Notes: generated by a model from the letters alone, not told the origin. Shown: positions 47,378-60,223, numbered from the stretch's first letter. The stretch is 64,000 bases of DNA from Budorcas taxicolor (GCF_023091745.1 NC_068925.1:71365085-71429084), one strand, 5' to 3'. Made by a program: numbers and translations.

Positions 47378-47955
47378 AATGGTCATAGCAGCACTATTTA
47401 CAATAGCTAGGACATGGAAGAAACCTAGCTGTTCATTGACAGATGAGTCTATCAAGAAGTTGTGGCACATATATACAATGGAATATTAATCACCCATAAA
47501 AAGGAACAAGTTTGAGTCCGTTGTAGTGAGGTGTATGAACCTAGAGCATGTCATACATTGTGAAGTAAGTGAGAAGGAGAAAAACAAATATCATATATTA
47601 ATGCATATATATGGAATCTAGAAGAACAGTACTGATGACCCTATTTGCACGGCAGGAAGAGAGATACAGATGTAGAGAATGGACTTGTAGACACAGTGGG
47701 GTAAAGAGAAGAGGGGACAGACTGAGAGAATAGCACTGACATACACACACACTACAATGTGTGAACTAGAAAGCCTCGTGGGAGGCAGGCGATAGCAGAG
47801 GGAGCTCAGCTCGGGGCCTTAAGATGACCTACAGGGGTGGGAGGGAGGCTCCAGAAGGAGGGGATGTAAGAGCTGACTCACACTGTTTTACAGCAGAAAC
47901 CAACACAACACTATAAAGCAATTACCCTCCAATTAAAAATACATAAAAAACAAAA
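47378..47955 (+). mobile_element. Ruminant L1 ORF2 end and 3' UTR, 5'-truncated
   Basis: From gcagcactatttacaatagc and gttgtggcacatatatacaa through the L1 3' UTR to caattaccctccaattaaaa. Flanking ttaaaaacaca copies at about 47355-47365 and 47957-47967 suggest a target-site duplication. Confidence 0.9.
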
Positions 47956-47967
47956 ATTAAAAACACA

Positions 47968-50900
47968 AACAGGAAGAAAGTTTAGAAAAGTACACGAAAC
48001 GTTAACAGTACTTCTCTCTGTGTGCTGGAAGTACAGGTGACCCATCATATTTGCTGTATGTCTGACAAGCCCTTAAGGCTATGAATGTGAAGGGTATCGA
48101 AGAAGATGCAGCAAGAGCTGAAACTGGGGGTTTGTTTGTAAATCAAGATATGTTATACAGACGTGATTTATAAACCGTAGACCTATGTGAGTCATCCAGC
48201 AGCCAGTGCCAAGAAATTTCTAACTTGAGAGAAGACAGAGATGAGTATAAAAACAGATCTGTATAAAGCAGACTAACCCTGACACTTCTTCCTTCCTTAT
48301 TTTCTTCCTTTCATCTTCTCCTAGGATGCACCCTAATGTTTCTGAAAAACCTAGGCACTAGCAAAGTTCCTCAACTATACACTGCAACTAACCTAGTATT
48401 ATCTGATGTGTTTCTCTTCCACACTGAAGCAATTGCTAACTCTCCTTCTTTTCATTGAAGAACTCCCCAACCAGCTCAAGAAGAACATTCCCCATCACTA
48501 CCTCAACAGTGAGTACAAAGATACAGAGAGAGGAGCGCAAATACTCAGTACCTATTTTATTCATCTTATATCTTTAATATATCTGCTTAATACAGTGCTT
48601 GCCCAACTCCTTGAAACCACGGTCTTGTCATTCAGTCTGTTTTTTATAAAGCTACACATAATGGTCACTAGCTCCCTGAAACCCGGAAAGTTAACAAGTA
48701 AGATAAAAAGAGCTGCAAGCAAGAAAGAGGTTCTCAGTTAAAGTGAGTAAGAAGAACATTGTGGATAATGCAGGGCAACAACTGACAATACAGAGGCTAT
48801 TTGTCAAAAGTTAAACCAACCTGAAGTCCATCCATGTTTAAAGGGGCCCTCTGGGCCATCAGAAGAGTAAAAGGTGCATCCTTTACCAACACCATCAAGT
48901 CAAAAACCTAAGCCTTTTTTGGAAAGGATGGGGGTGGGGGGGAGTCAAAGGTTCTATGAAAGTGTTCAGCCTCCAGGTTCATATCACAGAGATTCAAGTC
49001 TCAGGGCTATTAGAGGACCCCAGGTGACTGGTTAAAAAGCAGCTACAGACATGAGGGGTTTGTACAGCGTCCCAGTTCACCTACCTACCCTCACCTTCTG
49101 TGCTTTGAACTGCTCAGAGTAGGGCAGTGTAGTGTAATCTGTCTAGGACACCATCTCTGAAAGACAGGCGCCAGGGGAAAAGGTTGAGTTGCCATAGAAT
49201 AAATCTTTATACTATAAGCTATCAGAAATCTGTATTTGAAGACCTTCTGCAAAAAGAGATCAGTTTCCTTTAGAACAACAGGTGGTCTCTCATGGCTGAC
49301 TATGCCTAAAATACATGGCCTCATTATTATTAGCTGATAGCTTTCACTGAGCCCTGAGGTTCAAATATTGCCATAGTCAATGAAAGGGAATTTCTACTTT
49401 TCCTAGTAGCGATGACTCAAGCTTCACACACAAAGCAAGGTATCTAGCTAGCAGAACAAAGGTCACCCTGAGGTAGAAGACATACATATCAATCTCCATT
49501 AAGAAACAAGTCTTTATTATAAATGTGATTTTAAGTGACTACATAAACCTAAAAGTTGATGTTAGTTAAGATTCCTCTATTTGATCACCAACTCCGCACT
49601 CAATAATAGCTACTGTTACTAAAAAGAGCCATTCCTCTGACATTTCACATTTTTATAATGTTTTTGATACATGGCTTGCTTCACCCTTGAAATTTTATAA
49701 AAAGAACATCAGAATATTTACTACATATTTGGTTTAAAAAAAAGAATAAGCACAGGAAAAAACACATCAATCACAATTACAACCCTGGTACTGTTACCTT
49801 ATCATGAACAACAAAGATCCATGAGTTGGCTTCCATGTTTACTTAATGAACTTTTTATGGTACTCCATAATCTACTCTGCAAATCAAATCTGTGACCAGC
49901 ACACAGCAGCTCATACTGAGCTCTCTATACCAAATTAAATCTCATTTCAGAATACAGGTCTGGGATTGCTGTTAAATATCTGGAGGGCTTTGACTGCCTC
50001 AGGCATCTGTCTTAACTTTTCTGAAATTCCAATTTTTAACTATAAAGTAAGGTATTTATCTATATCATTCCCAGTGTTCCTTCTACTCTAAAATCTATTC
50101 CCACAACATATCCTGAAATTTTTATTTGCCCCATCAGACTCCTAAACTCTTAATATACAATGTTATCCTCAATAGTCACAGAATTGTTAAGGGTCAATTT
50201 TTGTAATTTTGTGTCAACTGTTTTATATCCACGCATACACACAAGGACATGTTCTCATTTCTGCTTATCTTAATAATAACAACTTATTCTTTTTCTATTT
50301 ATTTTAAACTTCCCCACAAAGAAAATTCAACTAATAATGGACAGTGAATAAAAGTTAAGTAGATAAGCACTCAGGAGAAAAAGGAACTTCAAACTGAATA
50401 AACACACTCTGAAGTAGTACAGAGCACCTAGAATTAGCCCAGTAACAAGATTTAGCGTTCTTATGGTGCCACCTGGTGGACATTTGCTATATATTCTACT
50501 TTAAAGTTAAAATCTTAATTTTGTCATCTTTGTGCTTTTCTATATAAAGAAAAGAATTATTACCCTGACACCAAATAAATACACAAATTTTGAACTGAAA
50601 GTGATTTTGAAAAGGTCCCTTACATGGACCAGCAACAGATTCTATTCTCAAAATGTACATCTCATTTACTTTAAAACAGCTAATTCAAGACAGCTTACTT
50701 ACTAGACCCTTTCTTGTGTCTACAATTGCTACAATGAGCACTTAAGAGAGTTCCCACTCCACAATTTACAGGCAAAAAGAAAAAGGAAAAAGCAAAGGTA
50801 AATTTGACTAGTTTAGGAAACATTTAAGAATATTTACTCTTAAGATATGCTACATATAAGAAGCTGATCTCTCAATTTTTATCTGTGGTTATGATCACCT

Positions 50901-53900
50901 AATTACTTTTTCTTACTTGCTGCATACACCTGGAAAATGTCCCTCCCAAAACTGCAAAAGAAGTCAAGTAATGTACTGCGAAGAGGAAATGACACAGTTT
51001 ACCAGACGAGCTTACACAAACATCAAAGGCTCCAATATTAAGGCCAGCATGCAGTAAAGCAACCTATATCCTTCCGAAAAGCCAACAGACGAGAGAAACA
51101 TGCCAAGAAGCTCAATTCCCAACCACCACTTTGTCCAGGTCCCCACAAATGCCACAGAAACTTTATGGCTAAGTTTAATTCAACAAAAAGATGGAATTTT
51201 AAAAAATAAGTAAAATGTTAACAATCAACTAAATCTTCTTTCATCTTTGAGAAAATATACGGTTTAATTTCACTGAACAAAAGAGATGAAGAGCAAACCA
51301 GCACTTCATTTTAAAAATATAAAACAACGTTTCATCTAAAAACCTACTGAAAAATTTTATAATTTTTAATTTCATATTAGATAAAAATACATTTAGCAGT
51401 TAATCACTAAATTGTTGGGTTTTCTAAAACCTTAAAGGGGTTTCCTCTATCACACTATACTATATAAAATACTGAAAGTTTTTAAGAATCCTCGAATCCA
51501 ACTCTTAATGCTTTCCTTAGAAAACTTTCTTTCAAGGTAAAGACTTGTTGATTGCATTTTATGGTACTAATAAAAATAATGATCACTTAGCCTCTGCATC
51601 TGTTCTCTGAGAGGTGATGTACCTGCCATGTGTCATTCTGACTCTAACTGAAGGGCCCTGGCACAGCAGACTATACGTATTAAGACCCGCCCCGCTGGCT
51701 CATTCCACTGGCAAACTAAATGACAAGTATGAAAAATGAATCCACCTTCAAAACACCATTTAAAGCCCTGCACTCAGAGCTCAGAAGAGCTGTTACGCAG
51801 TGCAGCACCTCCTCACGTTCTGGCTCTAAATCCGCTTCGCCAGCATGTGCCGCCACAGTCCCTCGACAACCTTCCCTTGCCCTGCACACCTGCGGGGTTC
51901 GGCTGGCTGTGAGCTGTCCTGCCCCCTTCCTACGAGAGGCCCTCTCTCTTGCTCGTCTCTGGGACTGGCAGGCCTTTTGGTGTGAAAGTAAATCCTGCGC
52001 TTACCCAGGATGCCAGGCAATCTCATGGTATTTAAAAGTCATTTTTCCTCTCAAATATCAGCAAATTTGTAAGATGTCTGATACTCGAACCTGTATTTGT
52101 CAACAAGGTATCTGGGCAGGATCAATGAGCCATGCACAGAGATTTTTAAAGGGAGGGGGTGAAAAACATAAACACTAACGGCTTTTCCAGCTCCGTTTTT
52201 CATTCTTCATGGAGCCCAGGGTGTTTCAGAGGTGGTAATGCAGTTAGAAAACTAACTTATGCACTGGAAGGATAAAATTTCAGTATTAAATGTTGCCCCT
52301 AGTTTCTCCCATAAAAGCATATTCCTAACATGATAATTGCTTCCAAGGAAAACTCATCGTTTTGAAATGTTAAAAGATAAACTCTGAAACAAATACACCC
52401 TACCTCTACTGTAGGGAGGGTGGCCCATTCACCCAGAGAGCAGTCCTGGTCTTGGTGAACAATAAGTACAATAGCATCTTCTTTAATTCTCAGAAGTGTC
52501 TCAGTTGGGACAATAAATTACAAACTCACCCTATCCTATAAGTTTAAGGTTATAACCCACCTTAGGTTATATCTCCTTTAACATGAATAGCTTTTTATTC
52601 TGAAGAGCCTTCCACATTTTAAAATACCATCCCAAGAAAAAACATCCTAATAACAACTCTTCCCCTTCTCTTCTAAACTTAAGCAAAGGACAAAAGATCT
52701 CTGCACCACTCCTATCCTTGATTACTTTCTACTAAAATAGGCTCCTGAGACACCCCTCTCTCACCATGGCTGACACCTACCTAGGTAATAAAGACTTATC
52801 AAGGATATAAAAGAACAGAGTCATCCTCAGGTCACATACCCTTCAATTACTGAACCAAAAATCAAAGAGAGAAAAAAAAAGATTCCGTAACTTTCAGGAA
52901 CTGTACTCCTCACTGAACACTCTCCCACAAATCTTTTAAGTCTCCTGCTTGGCCTCTCTTGGACATCACCAAATCTGCCAGTTTTACAAGCAGAAAATGT
53001 TGACTCCCTGTTTCTCAAAAGCAGGAGGGTGTCTCTGAGGCAACAGCCAGATCAGGTTATCCCAAAAGAGTCATCCTCCAAGGAAACTTGTTCTAAAAAT
53101 AGTCATCTTGGGATCCCAAGAAGTGGTTAGATTTTTCCAAAGCCTAGCAAGAATCTCAGATCAAAACAAGTCATGGAGAATAGATGTATTTTTCCCCCAA
53201 AACACCTGATGGACTGCAAAGTAAAATGACTATCAATATTGTTTTTCTATGATCTTAGCTGATTCAGGATGGAGTTGAAGATACCGAGGACCCAAAGGAG
53301 ACCCCAGCCTAAGATCCCCCATACATTACACAGAACACTGGATGTAAGTTAATGGACTGTGCTTTTAAGTCAATGGGAGCTACCATGAAAAATAAGAAAT
53401 TTTAATTACTTCTCAGTGTGGATTTTCTTCACCAAACGAAAAACAAATTTTAAGTGCATCAACCCACAAAATGGATGGGAACTTGTTGCTCCTACCAAAC
53501 CATGATGAGAATTGACTGCAACAGATCTATGTTAGCGTGTCAAGGTATGATATCAGTACACATTCCAACAAGACCATCACTACAGAGAGATCATGACCAC
53601 CTCTCATGTCAGTCATAAACCATTCTCCTCTACCATAAATTCTTACTCGTGAAACAGATCAAGAAATAGCCTCTGGTGTATGATTTTTGTTTTATATAAA
53701 CCAAACCTAAGCGACTTCAAGCAAATCTAATTTACCTATTTTTAAAGACTCTCCCCAGCCCTGTCCCCACATATATCTCTCTTTTAAATCTAAAATACTT
53801 TCTGGAAGAAAACTATGGAAATTTTTAAAATCTTCATTAAAAATTCAAGAATGGCTTAATAGAGGAATAAAACAAGAGATTACGCATTCTTGAATTAAAG

Positions 53901-54383
53901 TGATAAAAAGTACAAAAATTGCTTTGGTTTAGACTCATGCTATTATAAAGAATATCAAAAATACTAAAACTGCCTTAGATTTATTCTTTCTAGTACATGA
54001 CTAAACTTTCAAAGTCCCTTTTGAAATTAATTGTCTGAAAGTCAGATCCAGCTAAATAAACTTCAGAAAGGCACTCAACAATACCAATTCTGAGCACTTA
54101 CTATACCACATTTCAACAAACCTAAGAAGCCATTAATTGTAGGACAAATCATTATTTTATGTATCACTAAGAAAGAAAAAAGCTGTCAATTAATGTATCA
54201 TCAACCCAATACCATGTACTCAATAGCAATGATGTTAAAATGTGAAGAAAAAAGTACCTTAGAATTAGTGCAATACTCTCAAACCCCTATATCCATCTGA
54301 TTTGGGCAATGTAGATATGATTTATAGTCTGCAGCAATCAAAACCACTGAAATGAAAAATATATATATATAAAAATCTCTTAC
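47968..54383. other. Long repeat-poor intron stretch
   Basis: More than 6 kb in which I recognise no transposable element. A GC-richer island with several CpGs lies at 51740-52020. The 111-, 77- and 152-codon frames here have no family I know and no splice context. An (AT) run sits at 54358-54371 just before the exon donor. Confidence 0.5.
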
Positions 54384-54477
54384 CTTCTGTGCTGCACTCA
54401 GGAAAGCTATCAGTGAGGGAATCCGGATAAGCTTCAACGGGACCGATCAATTCAGAGCCATCATTGATTATCCCACC
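54384..54477 (-). CDS. RPS6KC1: RPS6KC1 internal exon, linker upstream of MIT domain
   Basis: This 94-nt exon encodes 31 residues beginning GGIINDGSELIGPVEAYPDS and ending in PECSTE, plus one nucleotide of a split glycine codon. The acceptor is a T-rich tract ending TTTTTAG just above 54477. The donor is GAAG followed by GTAAGA below 54384. The reading frame starts in phase 0 and leaves one base that pairs with the first two bases of the exon at 40000 to give GGT. The sequence is acidic and serine-containing and looks like disordered linker between the PX and MIT domains. The assignment rests on recognising the RPS6KC1 sequence and on the frame match to the next exon. Confidence 0.9.
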
Positions 54478-55111
54478 CTAAAAAGATTAGAATAACTGTG
54501 TTTCATGGTCAGTATGACTATTTTAAAATATCAGTAATGAATGAATGATAATTATCGCAACTACTTAAAAGAATTACAAAAATGTTCATCTATTAAACTA
54601 GATTACAACTGCTTTTAAAAAATCAACAGGAATAGCCATATTGGTTTATCAAAAGTAAAAAATATACACACCAAGGCAAGATGCTAACAACAAGGGAAAC
54701 TGTGAGGGAGAAAGGTGAATATATGGGAAAACTATACTTTCTCCATAATTTTTCTGTAAACCTATACTGTTCTAAAACTTTTTTAATTCAACAGGAATTT
54801 TATGTTTCTAATAATGTGTGGCTTTTTACAAAAGCATGTTATTTGAAATCTATCAGAAGTGCTCATCTTTTTAAAATGCAGAAAAAGAAAAAGCCCACCA
54901 GCTAAAGTGGGGGATGTCATTCAGTTTCTTTAGAGTCACTAGTCTTTCTAATTAGTGATAAATGAAGGACTCCATTAGGGAGTCATTTAATTTTACCAAA
55001 TTAAAAACTACCACATGCCACACAGTACCTCAAGTGATCCAAAAAGTATACTTGAGAATCATTTGAATATAATGCACACAACATGAAATAAATTTATTGA
55101 GGAAAATTTTT
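54478..55111. other. Intron sequence without assigned repeat
   Basis: Holds the acceptor tract of the 54384-54477 exon near 54479-54500. Otherwise nothing is recognised. Confidence 0.5.
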
Positions 55112-55234
55112 TTTAATATTTATTTGGCTGTATCAGGTCTTAGATGCAACATGTGGGATTTAGTTCCCTGACCAAGGATCAAACCCAGGCACCCTGCTCA
55201 GGGTCTTAGCCACTGGACCACTGGGGAAAGTCCC
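55112..55234 (-). mobile_element. CHR-type SINE, truncated
   Basis: Reverse complement: ttagttccctgaccaaggat, aaacccaggcaccctgct, gtcttagccactggaccact. Confidence 0.88.
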
Positions 55235-55449
55235 TAAGGAAACATTTTTAATAAACATAAACTGATTTATCCGTGTGACCACCATCTTAATTAAGTATTT
55301 AAGTTTTCAAATTCATGCCAAAAAGATTCTCTTACTTTGTGTACAACTAGAGACTGCTCTGTCAGGCAAGTGGTGTAGTGTGATTTTGTGCTATGGCTCT
55401 ATGGACTGAATGCTCTAAAGGCTTATAACCCTTAAAGAACTAAATTAAC

Positions 55450-55664
55450 GGGCTTCCCTGGTGGCTCAGTGGTAAGAATCCGCCTGCAATGCAGTAGGCC
55501 CAGGTTTGATCCCTGGATGGGGAAGATCCTCTGGAGAAGGAAATGGCAACCCTCGCCAGTATTCTTGCCTGGGAGACACCATGGACAGAAGAGCCTGGAG
55601 GACTATGGTCCATGGGGTCGCAAAACAGTCGGTCGGACACAGCTTAGCAACCAACCAACCAACA
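55450..55664 (+). mobile_element. Bov-tA SINE
   Basis: Complete head (ggcttccctggtggctcagt) and Bov-A body, with a caac-repeat tail. Confidence 0.93.
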
Positions 55665-56154
55665 ATTAAAATGACAGCTCTTCTGCGCTTTAACCTTCCA
55701 CCAACAGTTCTATACCCCCAACACTATTACCAGGATAGCAAAGCCAAAGAGAAATATAAGCCCCCTATTTCCTCTCTGGTTCGGCACTCAGAACTCAACA
55801 AGTATCCTTCCCCCAACTCTCAACAACATCTTTACCTCATCAAGTCTCCCTGCCAGTTAAAGGAAGAGAAATGTGAAATGGTCCCTCTCAAATTATCAAA
55901 TTTTACTTCCTTGAGTCTTAAGTGAACTGAAACCCTGAAAATGTTTGAATTTTTATCACTTTATCACATGTACTCAAATATTCAAATAACAGATTACAAT
56001 TGACTTTTTCTCCAAAAAGAAGAGTATCTATTCGACTCTAAACAACATCCAAACCAAATCCTAAGAAAATCTAAAAGTATTTTTGAGCATTTTAATAGAC
56101 AAAGTTGATTTGACCTACAATCTCACGTAACAGAAAGTGCCTTTCAACTGTTAA
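55665..56154. other. Intron sequence without assigned repeat
   Basis: I recognise no gene or repeat. Confidence 0.5.
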
Positions 56155-56325
56155 CTACCTCTTCCACTATCAGGTATGTGACTTTAAGTTACCTACCTAT
56201 AAAACAGAAATAACATGTATATAACTAACTCAGGGATTTCTCAGGACTAAAAGATTTCATGCATATGAAGTGTTTAGAACAATGTAAGTACTCAGTAAAT
56301 TATTATTTGCTATTATTACTAGCTG
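56155..56325 (+). mobile_element. MIR SINE
   Basis: MIR 3' half: aggtatgtgactttaagtta, ttctcaggactaaaagattt, gtgtttagaacaatgtaagt, actcagtaaattattattt. Confidence 0.7.
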
Positions 56326-56639
56326 ATATAAAGTCTGCTTATAAAAAAATAAAAACAAAATACTAAAGAATACAAAAATGTTTTAGCTCATAATCCTATG
56401 GAAATTTTACTTACCTAACTTAATAAACAATTTAATAAAAAATAGATAATAAAAAATAAATCTTTAATGAAACAATAACAATAAAAACTGTTCTAGAGGA
56501 ACTTAAGTAGTAGGAAAATATGCCACAATTCTATTTTAAATCTTCAGTTCAAAAATATTAACTTTTTAGTGTTTCTGAATATGTAGTAAAAAGAAACTCT
56601 TATTATACAGCATCTCAAAGGTTTTGATTAATGAAGAGT

Positions 56640-57951
56640 CAATTTGGAGGCGGTGGGGAGGGGAGCTCAGATGTGCCAGAATATTCAAATATGGTGGGAA
56701 GTTAGCAAATGCTCTCCCCAGAGAAGGCAATGACAAAGCTAGAGGAAACTGTCAAAGCAACCATTCCAGAGCTCTGGAAACTGACAAAAAAACACAGAGC
56801 AAATGAATAAGTGGCTACTCATGAAAAACTATAGAACCAAAGGTAAGAACTGTGGGAGTTTGTGGCGTTCTTGCCTGGGGTTGTTTCCATCTTCCATCCC
56901 ATCTGGGTTGCCATGGTAATCATACAAGGAAAGACAAACCTTAAAAACTAGCAGATTCACTTGCAGATGAGGCTGGCATGATTCAGATTTAAGTAGAGAA
57001 AGAGGTCCACTCCAGTGTCATCAACAACAGTAGTAATCTCAGTGCCAAACATGGCAAGAACATAGAAACAGTAGCAGCACAAAGCTGCAGTTGGCAAAGG
57101 ACCAGACATTTAGCAGGAAGATCCAGAAAATGGCAGAGCTGTAAGGGTTCTTATTCTTAATAAACTCTCCACCTATCCATGAAGGAAAAACCAGAGAGGG
57201 ATCAAGCTATCTGCAAATCCCTGGCAAACCATGAGAGGGTGCACATGCACAGAGGAAATGTAAGAGATCCCAGAGGAAAACAAAAGCCAGAGCAACTTAA
57301 ACCATGCCGGAACCTTTAAAACACACAAAGAATCATCACCATCAAGGGAGAAATAGAATGAAACACAGTGTACAAGCAAAGAACAATCACTGGCTGACCC
57401 AAGCTATGCTTACACAGGGTTAGCCACCGCCAAGCCAGGTTTAAAAATACAATGAAGATATTAGGTTGAGCAGAAATAGTAGCAGTCACACACTGTACAT
57501 CAAGCAGACTCCACAGATTTAGTACAGACATGTTACTAAACACACTGATAAAACTACAGTAAGAACCTTCAGGGGAAACAAATCAGAACACAGATTTGCT
57601 ATATTATCCAAACTTTTCGGTTTTCAACAACAAAATTACAAGATATTTAAAGAAACAGAAAAGTGTGATGAAGAGTGAATACACAAAATGTGATATATTT
57701 ATATCCACTTAATAGATATTATTCAACCATAAAATGGATTTAAGTACTGATACATGCTACACATAATACAGATGAACCTTGAAAGCACTAAGCTATGTGA
57801 AACAAGTCAGATGCAAAAGACCATATATCGGATGGCTCCATTCATGTCCAGAATAGGCAAATCCATGAAGACAGAAAGCAGATTAGTGTTTTCAACAGGA
57901 TAGGGCAAATGGTGTAGGAAGGGTGAACGCTAATGGGAATAAAGTTTCTTT
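56640..57951 (+). mobile_element. Old L1 (L1M-type) mosaic, 5' UTR joined to 3' UTR
   Basis: Old-L1 5' UTR sequence up to about 57665 (ggttttcaacaacaaaatta parallels 22363) is followed at once by an L1 3'-region block (tattattcaaccataaaatg, aacaagtcagatgcaaaaga). The join implies a deletion or two separate insertions. Confidence 0.6.
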
Positions 57952-58158
57952 GTGTGTTCAGTCGCTCAGTCGTGTCCCACTCGTTGATTTCCCATGGGCT
58001 GTAGCCCACCAGGCTCCTCTGTCCATGGGATTTTCCAAGCAAGAATACTGGAGTGGGCTGCCATTTCCTCCTCCATGGGATCTTCCTGACGCAGGGATGG
58101 AACCTGCATCTCCTGCATAGGCAGGCAGATTCTTTACCACTGAGTCACGTGGGAAGCC
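57952..58158 (-). mobile_element. Bov-tA SINE
   Basis: Reverse-complement Bov-tA flanked by aaagtttcttt and aaggtttcttt. Confidence 0.92.
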
Positions 58159-58186
58159 TCTAAGGTTTCTTTAAAGGTAAAAGTAT

Positions 58187-58322
58187 TAGTTGCTCAGTCG
58201 TGTCCGACTTTTTGTGACCCCATGGACTGTAGCCTTCCAGGCTCCTCTGTCCATGGGATTCTCTAGGAAAAAATACAGGAGTGGGTTGTCATTTCCTCCT
58301 CCAGGTGACCTTCCCAACTGTA
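58187..58322 (-). mobile_element. Bov-tA SINE, partial
   Basis: The Bov-A body only (tgctcagtcgtgtccgactt, gtgggttgtcatttcctcct), cut before the tRNA head. Confidence 0.88.
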
Positions 58323-58495
58323 CATAGAGGAGACTTCATTAATGTGCATTCTTTATGGGGTGATAAAAATGTTCTGGAATTAGCTGGTAATAATGGTTGC
58401 CTAACCATGTGAATATACTAAAAAAAACACTGAACTGTACACCTTAAATGGTGAATTTTACATTATGTGACTTGATCTCAATTTTTTTTTAAAGT
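58323..58495 (+). mobile_element. Old L1 3' end
   Basis: ctgaactgtacaccttaaat and ggtgaattttacattatgtg followed by a T/A tail: the L1M 3' terminus. Confidence 0.78.
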
Positions 58496-59023
58496 ACCAG
58501 ATGAAAATCCTGGAGTTGAAAAGTTTAATAACAAAATTTTAAATTTACTAGAGAAGTTCAACAATAGATCTGAGAAAGACAAATAGTCAACGAGCTTGAA
58601 GATCAATATAAACTATCCAATATGAAGATCATAGGGAAAAAATGAACATTATAATAAAGAGAATCAGGGAGAGCTACAGGACAATATCAAACATACCAAT
58701 TTATATATAATGGTAGTACCAAACAGGAGAGGGGGAAAAAGGGCTAAAAAGTATTTGAGGAGATGAGGGCAGAAAACTTCCCAAATTTGATTTTTAAAAA
58801 ATCAGTCTACAAATGTAAAAAGATAAACCCCAAATAAAATAAACAGAAAGAGCTCAACACCTAGTCACACAATTGAAAGACAAAGGCTAAATTCTGAAAG
58901 AAGTAATAGAAAAAGATGTATGCAGTGGAGCCATAGTATAATTAACCGCTGACTTCACATAAAACACAATAAAGGACAGAAGGCAGAGGAATGATAAGTT
59001 CAAACTGCTAAAAGAAACACTGT

Positions 59024-59433
59024 GGGACCTCCCTGGTGGCACACTAGATAAGAACCCACCTGCCGATGGTGAATTTTACATTATGTGACTTAAATCTCAC
59101 ATAAAACTCTCACAAACCCAGGGCACATGGGTCCGATCCCTGATCCAGGAAGATTGCACATGCCGCGGGTTGTTGCACATTGCAACTAAGCCTGTGCGTC
59201 ACACTACTGAGCCAGCACTCTAGAGCCCTCGAGCCACAACTACTGAGCCCACGTACTGCAACTCCTGAAGCTTGTGCACACTTAGGCCTGTGGTCCACAA
59301 CAAGAAAAGCCACCACAATGCGAAGCCCACACGCCACGATGGAGAGAGACCCCTGCTCACGGCAACTAGGGAAGCCCGCGCAAAGCAACGAAGACCCAGC
59401 ACAGTCAAAAATAAAATAAATGAACTTTTTAAA
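59024..59433 (+). mobile_element. CHR-type SINE with foreign insert
   Basis: CHR SINE with flanking duplications aaagaaacactgt (59011) and aaagaaacatgt (59434). Between its head (ccacctgccgatg) and box B (gtccgatccctgatccagga), about 48 nt of unrelated sequence is inserted at 59069-59116. Confidence 0.88.
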
Positions 59434-59491
59434 AAAGAAACATGTCAATCGATAATTCTCTATGTCCAGCAAAAAAAGAAACAGAAAGATA

Positions 59492-59545
59492 GCGCTACGT
59501 TGTGTCCAACTCTTGCAATCCCATGAACTGCAGTCTGCCAGAGTA
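59492..59545 (-). mobile_element. Bov-A fragment
   Basis: About 54 nt of reverse-complement Bov-A (ttgtgtccaactcttgcaat, atgaactgcagtctgccag), directly before the CISD1 pseudogene. Confidence 0.65.
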
Positions 59546-60223
59546 CTCTTTAAAAATGATGGATGCAAGGGACAGTGCCGTGAGTATGACGTCCAGCATA
59601 CAAGCTGAATGGACTGCTGCAGTGACCATTGCTGCTGGGACAGCTGCAACTGGTTATCTAGCTTACAAAGGATTTTAAAGATCATCACAACAAATCTGGG
59701 GGAAACCCTCTCATCCAGAAAGACAACCCCAAGGTAGTACATGCTTTTGACATGGCAGATAAAGCTGGGTACTGATGACGCTGCTGAACGTCCAAGATAG
59801 TTCCCATTCTGTGTTGGATCTGACACAAAACACAATGAAGAAACCGGAGACAATATGGGGCCTCTGATCATTAAGAAAAAAGACACTTAAATGGATGCTT
59901 TTGATGCTGTAGACCAACTTGTCCAGGTGTTTCCTGACTCTTTAACTAGAACGACTACCACTTCTGTCTAATTCAGCTCCTCTGAGTTCTAGATGTGGTA
60001 TATTGCAAACTATAGCTCTCGTATTCACCACATCTTCCTTGTATGCTGAACCACTGTATGCACATTTGTTGAAACAAACAAAAAGGAAAAAGGAAAAGCC
60101 AATCTCATGGCCCAGGGGTTACTTTGGTCCTATAAGGATCTGTTTCTTTACATTTAAAACTGACATTATTATATAGTTGTATGTCAAAGCTAACATATTA
60201 AATTATTCTTAAAATTTAAAAAA
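59546..60223 (+). pseudogene. CISD1: Processed pseudogene of CISD1 (mitoNEET)
   Basis: The coding part at about 59580-59890 matches the outer-mitochondrial-membrane iron-sulfur protein mitoNEET without introns. The membrane anchor is visible (EWTAAVTIAAGTAATGYLAY), then the VVHAFDM segment, the iron-sulfur region and the C-terminal PLIIKKKDT with its stop at 59888. The start codon is GTG. A 4-nt deletion after the anchor shifts the frame, and a second deletion follows HAFDM. Cys/Trp codons nearby are replaced by stops. In the CDGSH-type motif the sequence reads CVGSD, so the Asp and the His ligand are lost. About 330 nt of 3' UTR follow, ending in a short A-rich tail. It is on the opposite strand to RPS6KC1. 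Confidence 0.9.

Noticed and set aside
48406..48741. 111-codon plus-strand frame
   Set aside because: Composition is that of translated AT-rich intron and no homologue is recognised.
51720..52178. 152-codon plus-strand frame
   Set aside because: No family recognised, no splice context, and it lies in a GC-rich island where long frames arise by chance.
59110..59886. 258-codon minus-strand frame
   Set aside because: It is antisense through the CHR SINE and the CISD1 pseudogene. The Leu/Cys-rich reading is a shadow of the SINE.
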